Source: Marivita sp.
Lineage (GTDB): Bacteria > Pseudomonadota > Alphaproteobacteria > Rhodobacterales > Rhodobacteraceae
Reading direction: 5' to 3'
Length of the DNA: 48,848 nucleotides
Assembly (NCBI RefSeq): GCF_020055635.1
Contig: NZ_JAIPUT010000031.1
Coordinates: 1 to 48,848 of the forward strand
Of this stretch, positions 40,647-48,848 are shown in pieces (within the stretch, counting starts at the first letter, position 1; every line of letters begins with the position of its first letter). Below the pieces are notes generated by a model. It saw only the letters and a list, made by a program, of their open reading frames with translations, was not told where the DNA came from and searched no databases. The translations under genes and the position numbers were made by a program.

Positions 40647-41153
40647 ATGGACCTTTCACGTTTCAGGACCGGAGTTGGTGTTGCTCTTATCGGTGCGCTT
40701 GTTTCCGGATGCGGCATTTTCGGAGGTGGCGAGCGCGCCCCGGTAGAGACACGGCCGGCAAGCGAGATCGTCGACGAGATCCAGGAAAACCGGCGCCCGA
40801 ACCGTTCGCGGACATCGCTTTTCGACTTCTTCCGCAATCGCAATGACGCCGGTCAGATCGGTGCGGTCAACAAGTATATCTGGAACGCGGCGCTCGAGAC
40901 GCTGGACTTTCTGCCGGTTGAATCGGTCGATCCCTTCACCGGGGTCATCACCACCGGGTACGGCACCCCGCCGGGTGGCGGGCGCGCCTATCGCGCGACG
41001 ATCCTGGTCAACGATCCGGCGCTGGATGCGCGGTCGCTGAACATCGCGCTGATGACGCGGTCCGGTCCGGCCAGTGCCGCAACCGTGCGCGCCGTCGAGG
41101 ATGCGATCCTGACCCGCGCGCGGCAACTGCGCCAGCAGGACAGCCGTTTCTGA
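40647..41153 (+). CDS. DUF3576 family lipoprotein
   Basis: A protein of 168 residues with a lipoprotein signal (GVALIGALVSGCGIFGGG; lipobox cysteine near residue 21) and a DUF3576-type domain: VNKYIWNAALETLDFLPVESVDPFTGVITTGYGTPPGGGRAYRATILV. Function is unknown; a likely envelope protein. In related genomes this family tends to lie just before leuS-lptE-holA, and here a reverse-strand glycosyltransferase gene sits between them. The ATG at 40647 follows GAGGG at about nine bases; ATG 40605 is an alternative that would lengthen the signal region. Confidence 0.85.
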   Translation: MDLSRFRTGVGVALIGALVSGCGIFGGGERAPVETRPASEIVDEIQENRRPNRSRTSLFDFFRNRNDAGQIGAVNKYIWNAALETLDFLPVESVDPFTGVITTGYGTPPGGGRAYRATILVNDPALDARSLNIALMTRSGPASAATVRAVEDAILTRARQLRQQDSRF

Positions 41154-41190
41154 AGCGAGATCACCACGCCGCTGTGGCCAAAGCAGGTGG

Positions 41191-42453
41191 TCAGTCCTGG
41201 GGCAGTTTGATCGGGTGCGCCCGAGCAAGGTCATCGACCCATTTGAGCTGACGAGGCAGGCAGACGCTTTGCAAATCATACCGTTGACGGACGAAACGAC
41301 GGGCATTTGACCCGAGGATATCCCGGTGTTCGCGCGACTCCAGAAGTTCGCAAGTTCGTTCGACCAGCGCGGCTGTGTCGAAGAAATCCACCAGCATGCC
41401 GGTTTCGCCGTGAATGATCGCCTCGCGCACCGGTGCGGTGTCCGAGGCGACGATGGCACATTCGGCGCTCATCGCTTCGAGCAGGGACCATGACAGCACG
41501 AACGGGTAGGTCAGGTAGACATGCACGCTGCTGACCTGGATCATCGACAGGAAGGTCGCGTAGGGGACGCGGCCGAGGAAATGGACCCGTGCCCAATCGC
41601 CATCGGGAATCGCCGGGCGCACCTCGTCGATGAAGATCTGTTTCCATGTCTTGCCCTGCGGCGGCTTGGCGCCATAGCTGGTTTCGTCGCCGCCCAGCAG
41701 AACCACCTGCGCGCGAGGGCGGCGGCGCAGCAGATCGGGCAGGGCGCGCATGAACACGTGATAGCCGCGATAGGGTTCGAGATTGCGGTTGATGAAGGTG
41801 ATGACCTCGTCCCTGGCCGTCACGGTGGTGCCGTCGGTCAGATCGAGGCGGGCGTCGGCATCGGGCCGGACAAGCCTTGTGTCGATGCCGTCATGGCTGA
41901 TCGTGATGCGGCTTTGGTATTTTTCCGGGTAGGTCCCGGCCTGAAACTGGGTCGGGCTGATTCCGGCGTCCATGACCTCTTCGTGCAGGCGGTTGTTGAT
42001 GTTCTTGATGCGCAGACGCAGAGTGTCGCGATCCGGCGTGGTGCTGGGAAATTCCGGATCGAAGCCGGTCTCCTGCTTGCCCGAGCGGTGATAGAGTTCG
42101 CAATACAGGCCAAGCCGCGCGTCGGGCCACACATCCTTGAGAAACAGGCTCTCGCCCCAGCCGTGATGCGCGAGGATCACATCGGGATCGAACCCCCGGT
42201 TGCGCAGCGCCACGGCAGCCTCGTGGCATGCCGAACCCCGGATCAGCTTGGTCTCGAAATCCGCAAGCCAGGGATGGATGCCCGGCGTGGTGCCACGGGC
42301 GACGCCGTAGGGCAGGATCGTGATGCCCTTCCACGTGGTTGATTCCTTGACCTTCGGGGTCAGCACCACAACCTGATCGCCGCGCTTTGCCAAGGCCGGT
42401 CCGAGATGCTTGAACTGGCCGGGAAAATTCTGGTGGATCAGGAGTATCTTCAT
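41191..42453 (-). CDS. Glycosyltransferase family 4-like protein
   Basis: A protein of 420 residues of the GT-B fold. [31 protein letters not shown] begins the N-terminal domain. [38 protein letters not shown] and [55 protein letters not shown] form the donor-binding domain. The E-x7-E-like site is represented by SWSLLEAMS. It likely adds sugar to an envelope polysaccharide, but donor and acceptor are unknown. The ATG at 42453 is preceded immediately by an in-frame GTG. It is divergent from leuS. Confidence 0.9.
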   Translation of the reverse strand: MKILLIHQNFPGQFKHLGPALAKRGDQVVVLTPKVKESTTWKGITILPYGVARGTTPGIHPWLADFETKLIRGSACHEAAVALRNRGFDPDVILAHHGWGESLFLKDVWPDARLGLYCELYHRSGKQETGFDPEFPSTTPDRDTLRLRIKNINNRLHEEVMDAGISPTQFQAGTYPEKYQSRITISHDGIDTRLVRPDADARLDLTDGTTVTARDEVITFINRNLEPYRGYHVFMRALPDLLRRRPRAQVVLLGGDETSYGAKPPQGKTWKQIFIDEVRPAIPDGDWARVHFLGRVPYATFLSMIQVSSVHVYLTYPFVLSWSLLEAMSAECAIVASDTAPVREAIIHGETGMLVDFFDTAALVERTCELLESREHRDILGSNARRFVRQRYDLQSVCLPRQLKWVDDLARAHPIKLPQD

Positions 42454-42600
42454 CACTCGACCGTCGTTATGTGCTGCAAAAGCGGGTATGACCGCAAAAA
42501 TCCGGCATCACAATGGCGCTGGCGGGGGCAGGACTGGACGATCCTGTGGCATCGGCCTATCACGCGCTGCAACACGCAAGACACCACAAGGACACGCCCC

Positions 42601-45297
42601 ATGTCGCGTTACGACCCATCCGTCATCGAGCCGAAATGGCAGGCCACCTGGGAAGAGCATCAGACGTTCCGCGCCGTGCGGTCGGATGACAAGCCGAAAT
42701 ACTACGTGCTGGAAATGTTCCCGTACCCGTCGGGGCGTATCCATATCGGCCATGTGCGCAATTACACGATGGGCGACGTGATCGCGCGCTACAAGCTGGC
42801 GACCGGGCATAACGTGCTGCATCCGATGGGTTTCGACGCTTTCGGCATGCCGGCGGAAAACGCCGCGATGGCGTCGGGCGGGCATCCGAAGGACTGGACC
42901 TATTCCAACATCGACACGATGGTCAGCCAGATGAAGCCGCTGGGCTTCGGTCTCGATTGGTCGCGCATGTTCGCGACCTGCGATCCGGAATATTACGGCC
43001 AGCAACAGGCGCTGTTTCTCGACTTCCTCGAAGCAGGGCTGGTCTACCGCAAGAACGCGGTGGTGAACTGGGATCCGGTCGACATGACCGTGCTTGCCAA
43101 CGAGCAGGTGATCGACGGCAAGGGCTGGCGGTCGGGAGCCGAGGTGGAGCGGCGCGAGCTGACGCAGTGGTTCTTCAAGATCTCGGACATGTCCGAGGAA
43201 CTGCTGGATGCGCTCGACGGGCTGGACGATTGGCCCGCCAAGGTCAAGCTGATGCAGGCCAACTGGATCGGCAAGTCGCGCGGTCTGCAATTCGCGTTCT
43301 CGACCATCGACGCGCCCGAGGGGCATGACCGGATCGAGGTCTACACGACCCGGCCCGATACTTTGATGGGGGCGTCTTTCGTCGGCATCTCGCCGGATCA
43401 TCCGCTGGCCAAACATCTGGAGAAAGACAATCCGGACCTGGCCGCGTTCAATGCCGAGTGCCGCAAGGGGGGCACCACGGAAGAGGCGCTGGAGAAGGCC
43501 GAGAAGCGCGGTTTCGACACCGGGCTGCGGGTGCGTCACCCCTTTGATACGGCGTGGGAATTGCCGGTCTACGTGGCGAACTTCATCCTGATGGAATACG
43601 GCACCGGCGCGATCTTCGGCTGCCCGGCGCATGACCAGCGCGACCTTGATTTTGCGCGGAAATATGACCTGCCTGTGGTGTCGACCTTTGCGTCGGCCGA
43701 AGACGAAGGCCACACTCTTCCCGAGGATGGCGGGCCGGCCTATGTGCCGCCCAAGACCGAAACAGTGGTCTATCTGCGCGGTTTTGCCGGCGAGACCGAA
43801 CAGACCGGCACGGAAGCGATCGACGCGGCCATCGACTTTTGCGAAAAGAACGGCGTCGGCCATGGCGTGACCAAGTTCCGCCTGCGCGACTGGGGGCTGT
43901 CGCGGCAACGCTATTGGGGCTGCCCGATCCCGGTGGTGCATTGCGATGCCTGCGGCGTGGTGCCCGAGAAGAAAGAGAACCTGCCGATCGCGCTGCCCTA
44001 CGACGAGGATGGCACGGCGATCGACTTCAGCGTTCCGGGCAATCCACTTGACCGGCACCCGTCCTGGCGCAGCTGCCCATGCCCGTCCTGCGGCCAGCCC
44101 GCCACACGCGAGACCGACACGATGGATACGTTTGTCGATTCGTCGTGGTACTTTGCCCGCTTCACCGCGCCGCGTGCGGACACGCCAACCCACATGGCGG
44201 ATGCGCAATACTGGATGAACGTGGACCAGTATATCGGCGGCATCGAACACGCGATCCTGCACCTGCTCTATTCGCGCTTCTTTGCCCGCGCGATGCACAT
44301 CACCGGGCACCTGCCGGAAAAGTGCAAGGAGCCGTTCAATGCGCTGTTTACTCAGGGGATGGTGACGCATGAAATGTATTACACAGGCCATGCAGTGCAA
44401 GATGGCGAAAACTCAATTGTCGCTAGCCTAGTTTATCATTTTCCAGAAGATGTAGTTGTGTTCTCATCTGGTGGTGAGAGAAAAGCCGTCCTTCAGTCTA
44501 GGGTTGACGAGACAGTGACTGACGTAGCTTCAGTTGAAGAGCTTGAAGCACTTTGGAAACTGGACGAGTGGCATAATGCTCGTCACGTTCGTATTCAGTC
44601 TTCTGCAAAAATGTCGAAGTCGAAAAAGAACGTAGTCGATCCTGTGGCCATCATCCAGCAATACGGGGCGGATACCGCGCGCTGGTTCGTGCTGTCCGAC
44701 TCGCCCCCCGAACGGGACGTGGAATGGACCGCCTCGGGCGCCGAAGCGGCCGCGCGCCATCTGGGCCGGGTCTACCGTATTGCGGCAGAGGTGGCCGAGG
44801 CTGAAGAGTCCCCGACAGGGGACGATGAAGCCCTGCTGCGCGAGATGCACAAGGCGATCCATGACGTGACGCTGGGGGTCGAAAGCTTTGGCTTCAACGC
44901 GTCGATTGCGCGGCTTTACGCCTTCACCAACGCGCTGTCGAAATCCAAGGCCGGGTCGGACGCAAAGCGGCAGGCGGCGAAAACGCTGGCACAGCTGATG
45001 TCTCCGATGACGCCGCATTTGTCCGAAGAAATCTGGGCGCTTCTGGGGGGCGAAGGCCTTGTCGCCAATGCGCCCTGGCCGGTGGCCGATCCCGCGATGA
45101 TGGTCGAGGATACCGTGACCCTGCCCATTCAGGTGAACGGCAAGCGCCGGGACGAGATCACCGTGCCCAAGGACATGGACAAGGCCGAGGTTGAAAAGCT
45201 GGCGCTGGCGACCGATGGTGTGAAACGTGCGCTGGATGGCGCCGCCCCCAAGAAGGTGATCGTTGTGCCGGGTCGGATCGTGAATGTGGTTGCATAG
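42601..45297 (+). CDS. leuS: Leucyl-tRNA synthetase with atypical low-GC segment
   Basis: A class I synthetase of 898 residues, longer than the roughly 850-870 usual for the group. HIGH lies in [16 protein letters not shown] (near residue 48), the editing domain (CP1) spans about 225-420 with the threonine-rich [23 protein letters not shown], and KMSKS is near residue 670. Between about 44372 and 44640 the DNA falls to about 45% GC and codons change (many A/T-ending). The protein there ([16 protein letters not shown] onwards) has an expanded leucine-specific domain before KMSKS. The frame is intact. The ATG at 42601 has AAGGA upstream. It is followed by lptE with a 14-base overlap. Confidence 0.97.
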   Translation: MSRYDPSVIEPKWQATWEEHQTFRAVRSDDKPKYYVLEMFPYPSGRIHIGHVRNYTMGDVIARYKLATGHNVLHPMGFDAFGMPAENAAMASGGHPKDWTYSNIDTMVSQMKPLGFGLDWSRMFATCDPEYYGQQQALFLDFLEAGLVYRKNAVVNWDPVDMTVLANEQVIDGKGWRSGAEVERRELTQWFFKISDMSEELLDALDGLDDWPAKVKLMQANWIGKSRGLQFAFSTIDAPEGHDRIEVYTTRPDTLMGASFVGISPDHPLAKHLEKDNPDLAAFNAECRKGGTTEEALEKAEKRGFDTGLRVRHPFDTAWELPVYVANFILMEYGTGAIFGCPAHDQRDLDFARKYDLPVVSTFASAEDEGHTLPEDGGPAYVPPKTETVVYLRGFAGETEQTGTEAIDAAIDFCEKNGVGHGVTKFRLRDWGLSRQRYWGCPIPVVHCDACGVVPEKKENLPIALPYDEDGTAIDFSVPGNPLDRHPSWRSCPCPSCGQPATRETDTMDTFVDSSWYFARFTAPRADTPTHMADAQYWMNVDQYIGGIEHAILHLLYSRFFARAMHITGHLPEKCKEPFNALFTQGMVTHEMYYTGHAVQDGENSIVASLVYHFPEDVVVFSSGGERKAVLQSRVDETVTDVASVEELEALWKLDEWHNARHVRIQSSAKMSKSKKNVVDPVAIIQQYGADTARWFVLSDSPPERDVEWTASGAEAAARHLGRVYRIAAEVAEAEESPTGDDEALLREMHKAIHDVTLGVESFGFNASIARLYAFTNALSKSKAGSDAKRQAAKTLAQLMSPMTPHLSEEIWALLGGEGLVANAPWPVADPAMMVEDTVTLPIQVNGKRRDEITVPKDMDKAEVEKLALATDGVKRALDGAAPKKVIVVPGRIVNVVA
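44372..44640 (+). other. Low-GC foreign-looking segment inside leuS
   Basis: By my count 107 of 240 bases (about 45%) are G or C in 44401-44640, in a gene that is otherwise strongly GC-rich. Codons such as AAA, GTA, TCA, TTT and ACT cluster here and return to the local norm at about 44641. The segment encodes the leucine-specific domain and the KMSKS loop. It has no terminal repeats and no stop codons. Boundaries are approximate. Confidence 0.85.
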
Positions 45298-45778
45298 ACG
45301 CAGGGCGCTTTTCGCGCTGTCGGCGCTCTTCGCGGCGGCGGGGTGCGGCTTTGCGCCGGCCTATGGCCCGCAAGGAAGCGCGTCGGTGTTGCAGGACAAC
45401 CTGCGGGTTGCGGCACCGGAACGACGTGACGGATTCCTCATGTCGCAGCGCCTGGAAGACCGGTTTGGCCGAAATGATGCGGGACGCTACGTTTTGACGG
45501 TGACACCGACGATTCGGCAGCAGGGGCTTGCAACCTCGGTCGAGGGCACGACCAATCGGTTTCAACTGATCGGGCGCGCGGATTACGCCCTGCGCGACAC
45601 GCAAACCCAAAGCGTCGTGCGGCAGGGAGTTGTGACCGATTTCACCGGGTTTTCCGCCACGGGATCGACCGTGGCGACACTGGCCGCCGAACGCGACGCC
45701 ACGGCGCGGCTGATGGTGATTCTGGCCGATCAGATCGTGGACCGGCTGATCCTGACGGCTGACGGTCTGCCCGCATGA
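45284..45778 (+). CDS. lptE: LPS assembly lipoprotein LptE
   Basis: A lipoprotein of 164 residues with signal [22 protein letters not shown] (lipobox AAGC, Cys near residue 21). It plugs the LptD barrel during LPS insertion in the outer membrane. GFAPAYG just after the cysteine and the later [14 protein letters not shown]-like segment ([15 protein letters not shown]) are family traits. The start at 45284 overlaps leuS by 14 bases and its stop overlaps holA (ATGA), keeping the leuS-lptE-holA order common to alphaproteobacteria. Confidence 0.9.
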   Translation: MWLHRRRALFALSALFAAAGCGFAPAYGPQGSASVLQDNLRVAAPERRDGFLMSQRLEDRFGRNDAGRYVLTVTPTIRQQGLATSVEGTTNRFQLIGRADYALRDTQTQSVVRQGVVTDFTGFSATGSTVATLAAERDATARLMVILADQIVDRLILTADGLPA

Positions 45779-46800
45779 AACTTTCCCCGCGCGATGCGTC
45801 GGGATACTTTGCCCGACCCGACCGGGACAGGACCGGCATCCTGATCTATGGCGAAGACGCGATGCGGGTCGCTTTGAAGCGGCAGGAGTTGATCGCGGCG
45901 CTGATCGGGCCCGAAGGCGAGGGCGAGATGCGGCTGACAAGGATTTCGGCGGCGGAGCTGCGCAAGGAACCAGCGCTTCTGGGCGATGCGATAAAATCGG
46001 TGGGGTTCTTCCCCGGGCCGCGGGTCGCGTTTGTCGAAGAGGCCAATGACTCGGTAATCAAGCCGGTCACGGCAGCGGTCGAGGACTGGCAACCCGGCGA
46101 TGCGCAGATCGTCGTGACGGCGGGTCAATTGCCGGCCAAGTCGGCCCTGCGCAAGCTGTTCGAGGGGCATTCCAACACCTATGCGGCGGCCTTGTACAAC
46201 GATCCGCCCAGCCGCGCCGAGATCGAGGCGGACCTGGCGCGGGCGGGCTTGGCCCGGCCTGATGGCGCGGCGATGGAGATGCTGACGGCCCTGTCGCGCG
46301 AGATCGATCCCGGCGATTTCCGTCAGACGCTCGAAAAGATTGCGCTGTACAAGCTGGGCGATGCCGGGCCGCTGACACCGGAGGAGGTGACGCTCTGCGC
46401 GCCGGGATCGACGGAAGCCGATCTGGATGATGTGCTCAACATCGTCGCGGAAGGGCGCACCGGCGAGATCGGTCCGGTGATGGCACGGCTGGAGGCGCAG
46501 GGCACGGCGGCTGTGACACTGCTGATCATGGCGACACGGCATTTCCGGGCCTTGCACAGTGCGGCGTCGGATCCCGGCGGTGTCGGGCAGGGCATGGGGC
46601 GGCTGCGCCCGCCAGTCTTTGGCCCGCGCCGGGATCGCATGTCACGGCAGGCCTCGGGCTGGGGCATGTACCGGCTGGAGCAGGGATTGCAGATGCTGCT
46701 GGAGACCGACCTGTTGCTGCGGTCTGCCGGGCAGCACGGGCCAGCGCTGGCGATCGTGGAACGGGCGTTCATCCGGCTGGCGATGCTGGGGCGCAGATAG
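45775..46800 (+). CDS. holA: DNA polymerase III delta subunit
   Basis: The delta subunit of the clamp loader, 341 residues, which opens the beta clamp. GILIYGEDAMRVALKRQELIAAL opens the inactive AAA+-like domain (no Walker A lysine, as normal for delta). VKS-like AIKSVGFFPGPRVAFVEEAND and SALRKLFE follow, and C-terminal helices include EIGPVMARLEAQGTAAVTLLIMATRHFRALH. Length is normal. It is coupled to lptE by a 4-base overlap. The C-terminal MYRLEQGLQMLLETDLLLR is the typical final helix pair. Confidence 0.94.
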   Translation: MKLSPRDASGYFARPDRDRTGILIYGEDAMRVALKRQELIAALIGPEGEGEMRLTRISAAELRKEPALLGDAIKSVGFFPGPRVAFVEEANDSVIKPVTAAVEDWQPGDAQIVVTAGQLPAKSALRKLFEGHSNTYAAALYNDPPSRAEIEADLARAGLARPDGAAMEMLTALSREIDPGDFRQTLEKIALYKLGDAGPLTPEEVTLCAPGSTEADLDDVLNIVAEGRTGEIGPVMARLEAQGTAAVTLLIMATRHFRALHSAASDPGGVGQGMGRLRPPVFGPRRDRMSRQASGWGMYRLEQGLQMLLETDLLLRSAGQHGPALAIVERAFIRLAMLGRR

Positions 46801-46839
46801 GATTTGCCCGGGCAGAGGTCCGGCTTTGGGGGGACGACG

Positions 46840-47424
46840 ATGTACAGACTGGTGGGAAATCGGGCGACGCGGGCATTTCGACCCTTGTGGATGCTGGAAG
46901 AACTGGGTGTGCCCTACGAGCATGTGCCCGCCGCGCCGCGCTCCGAAGAGGTGCGCGCGCTCAGCGCGTCCGGCAAGGTGCCGGTGCTGGTGGACGGAGA
47001 GGATGTGATTTCCGATTCGACAGCGATCCTGACCTATCTCGCGGACAAGCATGGGGCCTTCACGCGGCCTGCGGGAACGGTGACCCGCGCGCGGCAGGAC
47101 GCTTGGACATTCCGCGTGCTGGACGAGGTGGATGCGCTCCTGTGGACCGCGGCGCGGCACAGCTTCATCCTATCGGAAGACCAGCGCGTGCCTGCGGTGA
47201 AGGACAGTCTCAAGACCGAGTTCGCGCGGAACCTTGACCGGATCGCGGCGGACCTGTCGTCGGATTGCCTTGCGGGCGATGACCTGACGGTGCCGGATTT
47301 CCTGCTGGCGCATTGCCTGGGCTGGGCGCGGAACGCGGGCTTCCCGGATGCGCCAGAGGTGCTGGTGGAGTATCTGCGGCGGTTGCGGACCCGTCCTGCC
47401 TTTGAGCGCGCGGCGGCGCTGTGA
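46840..47424 (+). CDS. Glutathione S-transferase family protein
   Basis: A protein of 194 residues. The thioredoxin-like N-terminal domain shows YRLVGNRATRAFRPLWMLEELGVPYEHVP, then SGKVPVLVDGEDVISDSTAILTYLADKHG with the cis-Pro and DS glutathione-binding motif. The C-terminal helical domain has DDLTVPDFLLAHCLGWARNAGFP, with TVPDF at the N-capping box. The start chosen is ATG 46840 after a G-rich ribosome site. The substrate is unknown. It is followed five bases later by palindrome array 2, and then by formate dehydrogenase. Confidence 0.9.
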   Translation: MYRLVGNRATRAFRPLWMLEELGVPYEHVPAAPRSEEVRALSASGKVPVLVDGEDVISDSTAILTYLADKHGAFTRPAGTVTRARQDAWTFRVLDEVDALLWTAARHSFILSEDQRVPAVKDSLKTEFARNLDRIAADLSSDCLAGDDLTVPDFLLAHCLGWARNAGFPDAPEVLVEYLRRLRTRPAFERAAAL

Positions 47425-47428
47425 GCCG

Positions 47429-47520
47429 AAGGGCTTTCGAAAGCCCTTTCTGACGCGGTTTCGAAACCGCGTGAAAAAGCGCGTTCGAACGCGCTTGCAC
47501 AAGCCATTTCGAAATGGCTT
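47429..47520. repeat. Array of four perfect 20-bp palindromes centred on TTCGAA (array 2)
   Basis: Exact palindromes at 47429-47448 (arm AAGGGCT), 47453-47472 (arm ACGCGGT), 47477-47496 (arm AAGCGCG) and 47501-47520 (arm AAGCCAT), each separated by four bases, giving a strict 24-base period. All are symmetric about TTCGAA. The first begins four bases after the glutathione transferase stop. Relative to the upstream gene the order (AAG unit, CGCG unit, AAG unit, AAG unit) equals that of array 1. The following 132 bases up to formate dehydrogenase hold no gene that I can support. Confidence 0.95.
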
Positions 47521-47652
47521 GCACCGCCCCTGTCGGAGAGAATTGTTCGCATCGGAAACGGCACAGCCGCAAATCCGCGCCAAACTGTCGGGATTGTTGA
47601 TCCAAGCAACCCCCGGAATGCGGTTAGAGTGACCGCGACACAGGAGACCGCG

Positions 47653-48848
47653 ATGACTGACACGATCACCTTCAGGTTGGACGGGAGAGAGGTTGAGGCC
47701 CGGCGGGGCGAGACCATCTGGGATGTTGCGCATGGGCGGGGTCTGGTGATCCCGCATCTGTGCCACAAGCCTGCGCCCGGCTATCGTGCGGATGGCAATT
47801 GCCGGGCCTGCATGGTGGAGATCGAGGGCGAACGGGTTCTGGCGGCGTCCTGCATCCGCGAGCCCTCCGAAGGCATGGTGGTCACGACCGACAGCGCCCG
47901 CGCGACATCCGCCCGCAGGATGGTCGTGGAAATGCTGCTGGCGGATCAGCCCGAACGCGATGCATCGCATGACAAGTCCTCGCATCTCTGGGACATGGCT
48001 GACGCGAATGGCGTGACGGAAAGCCGTCTGCCGACGCTCGAGGTCGAGCGCATTCCGCTGCTCGATGACAGCCACGTGGCCATGCGGGTGAACCTCGATG
48101 CCTGCATCCAGTGCGGTCTGTGCGTGCGGGCCTGCCGCGAGGTTCAGGTGAACGACGTGATCGGCATGGCGGGGCGCGGGCATGATGCCTACCCGGTGTT
48201 CGATTTCGACGATCCGATGGGCGAATCCACCTGTGTGGCCTGCGGTGAATGTGTGCAGGCCTGCCCCACCGGGGCGCTGATGCCCGCAACCGTGCTGGAC
48301 GACGCGCAGCAGGGCGACAGCAAGGATTACGACAGCGAGGTCGAAAGCGTCTGCCCGTTCTGCGGGGTCGGCTGCCAGGTGTCGCTCAAGGTCAAGGACA
48401 ACCGCGTTGTCTATGTCGAGGGCATCAACGGGCCGGCCAACGAAGGCCGGCTTTGCGTCAAGGGGCGGTTCGGGTTCGACTACATCCACCACGATCACCG
48501 CCTGACCAAACCGCTGATCCGGCGCGCGAATGCGCCTGCCAAGGGGTTGAACGTCGATCCGAACAACTGGCAGGAGGTGTTCCGCGAGGCGTCCTGGGAC
48601 GAGGCGATGGATGTCGCCGCCAAGGGGCTCAAGGGCCGGGGCCGCGAGGTTGCGGGCTTCGGATCGGCCAAGTGCACCAATGAAGAGGCGTATCTCTTCC
48701 AGAAGTTCATCCGGCAGGGCTTTGGCCACAACAATGTCGATCACTGCACGCGGCTGTGCCACGCGTCCTCGGTTGCGGCTTTGTTGGAAAACGTCGGATC
48801 GGGGGCTGTGACGGCCACCTTCAACGAGATCGAGAACGCGGACGTGGC
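47653..48848 (+). CDS. Formate dehydrogenase alpha subunit, 3'-truncated by window edge
   Basis: About 398 residues are visible; the frame is open to the last base. Domains in order: an N-terminal [2Fe-2S] ferredoxin-like domain (HLCHKPAPGYRADGNCRACMVE); two [4Fe-4S] clusters (CIQCGLCVRAC near residue 153 and CVACGECVQAC near residue 195); then the molybdopterin oxidoreductase domain with its own cluster (CPFCGVGC and GRLCVKGRFGFDY). HCTRLCHASS contains the metal-ligand cysteine, so the enzyme is Cys- and not selenocysteine-dependent. This order matches NAD-linked FdsA/FdhF-type alpha subunits that oxidise formate to CO2. The ATG at 47653 has AGGAG upstream. No fdsG or fdsB lies before it; partners, if any, must be downstream. 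Confidence 0.93.
   Translation, partial: MTDTITFRLDGREVEARRGETIWDVAHGRGLVIPHLCHKPAPGYRADGNCRACMVEIEGERVLAASCIREPSEGMVVTTDSARATSARRMVVEMLLADQPERDASHDKSSHLWDMADANGVTESRLPTLEVERIPLLDDSHVAMRVNLDACIQCGLCVRACREVQVNDVIGMAGRGHDAYPVFDFDDPMGESTCVACGECVQACPTGALMPATVLDDAQQGDSKDYDSEVESVCPFCGVGCQVSLKVKDNRVVYVEGINGPANEGRLCVKGRFGFDYIHHDHRLTKPLIRRANAPAKGLNVDPNNWQEVFREASWDEAMDVAAKGLKGRGREVAGFGSAKCTNEEAYLFQKFIRQGFGHNNVDHCTRLCHASSVAALLENVGSGAVTATFNEIENADV

Noticed and set aside
42508-44400. Open frame of 630 codons antisense to leuS
   Set aside because: Shadow of leuS; low-complexity Arg/His-rich translation, no ribosome site.
44372-44640. Low-GC segment of leuS as an intein or insertion sequence
   Set aside because: No splice-junction residues, terminal repeats, target duplication or transposase; the segment is too short and blends into the LeuRS fold.
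47429-47520. Array 2 as a set of stable UUCG tetraloop terminators
   Set aside because: The C-UUCG-G context needed for that tetraloop is absent because the palindromes are symmetric (TTCGAA), and there is no terminal T-run.
1-48848. tRNA, rRNA, prophage, transposon or secondary-metabolite cluster
   Set aside because: No cloverleaf-like or rRNA sequence, integrase, transposase, phage structural gene or biosynthetic megasynthase was recognised on either strand.

Overview
The window looks like chromosomal DNA of a Rhodobacterales (Roseobacter-group) alphaproteobacterium. The reasons are the high GC content, the split F0 operon with paired b' and b subunits apart from F1, a group II RpoH, the short Roseobacter-type porin, the BMP-type nucleoside importer and the DUF3576/leuS/lptE/holA neighbourhood. 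No rRNA, tRNA, insertion sequence, prophage or CRISPR array was seen. Most of the window is housekeeping sequence, densely packed with many 4-bp stop/start overlaps.

Layout. 1-1624: 3' part of uvrC (+). 1630-4960 (-): two tandem TSUP permeases, the second followed by a TIGR02186-type membrane protein and a thioesterase in an overlapping operon, with a gene-tail remnant beyond it. 5115-10337 (-): BMP-family importer (binding protein, double ATPase, two permeases). 10433-15413 (-): rimI, tsaB, nfu, uspA, branched-chain aminotransferase, VOC protein, trpS. 15490-16179 (+): rhomboid-like protein lacking catalytic residues. 16176-17723 (-): murJ. 18024-18305 (+): lone Phd/YefM-like antitoxin behind an inverted-repeat array. 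18391-22342 (-): glnD and an LpoA-like lipoprotein. 22432-24746 (+): rsmI, yraN, gshB. 24777-27073 (-): comM/yifB and a glutathione transferase. 27280-33897 (+): rpoH (group II), chaN, coaBC, dut, membrane-anchored moeB-like gene, M3 peptidase. 33950-34282 (-): ArsR regulator. 34514-37091 (+): atpI-atpB-atpE-atpF'-atpF with a strong terminator. 37208-40373 (-): yggS, TPR-sulfotransferase, porin. 40647-41153 (+): DUF3576 lipoprotein. 41191-42453 (-): glycosyltransferase. 42601-47424 (+): leuS, lptE, holA, glutathione transferase. 47653-end (+): formate dehydrogenase alpha subunit, cut by the window edge.

The most unusual signals are not ordinary genes. Two arrays of four perfect 20-bp palindromes, all centred on TTCGAA but with different arms, lie directly after the VOC gene (13679-13770) and after the second glutathione transferase gene (47429-47520), with the same unit order relative to the upstream gene. 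A second small family of hairpins with the core TTCCGTCANCGGAA follows three stop codons. A 9-1-9 palindrome matching the Irr/ICE iron box precedes nfu. A duplicated inverted-repeat array built on CCGTACGG precedes the orphan antitoxin. leuS carries an internal segment of about 45% GC covering the KMSKS loop. The two TSUP paralogues share promoters placed so close to the start codon that their mRNAs should be leaderless.

All functional calls come from reading the translated sequence. No database search was possible, and promoter and operator calls are by eye.
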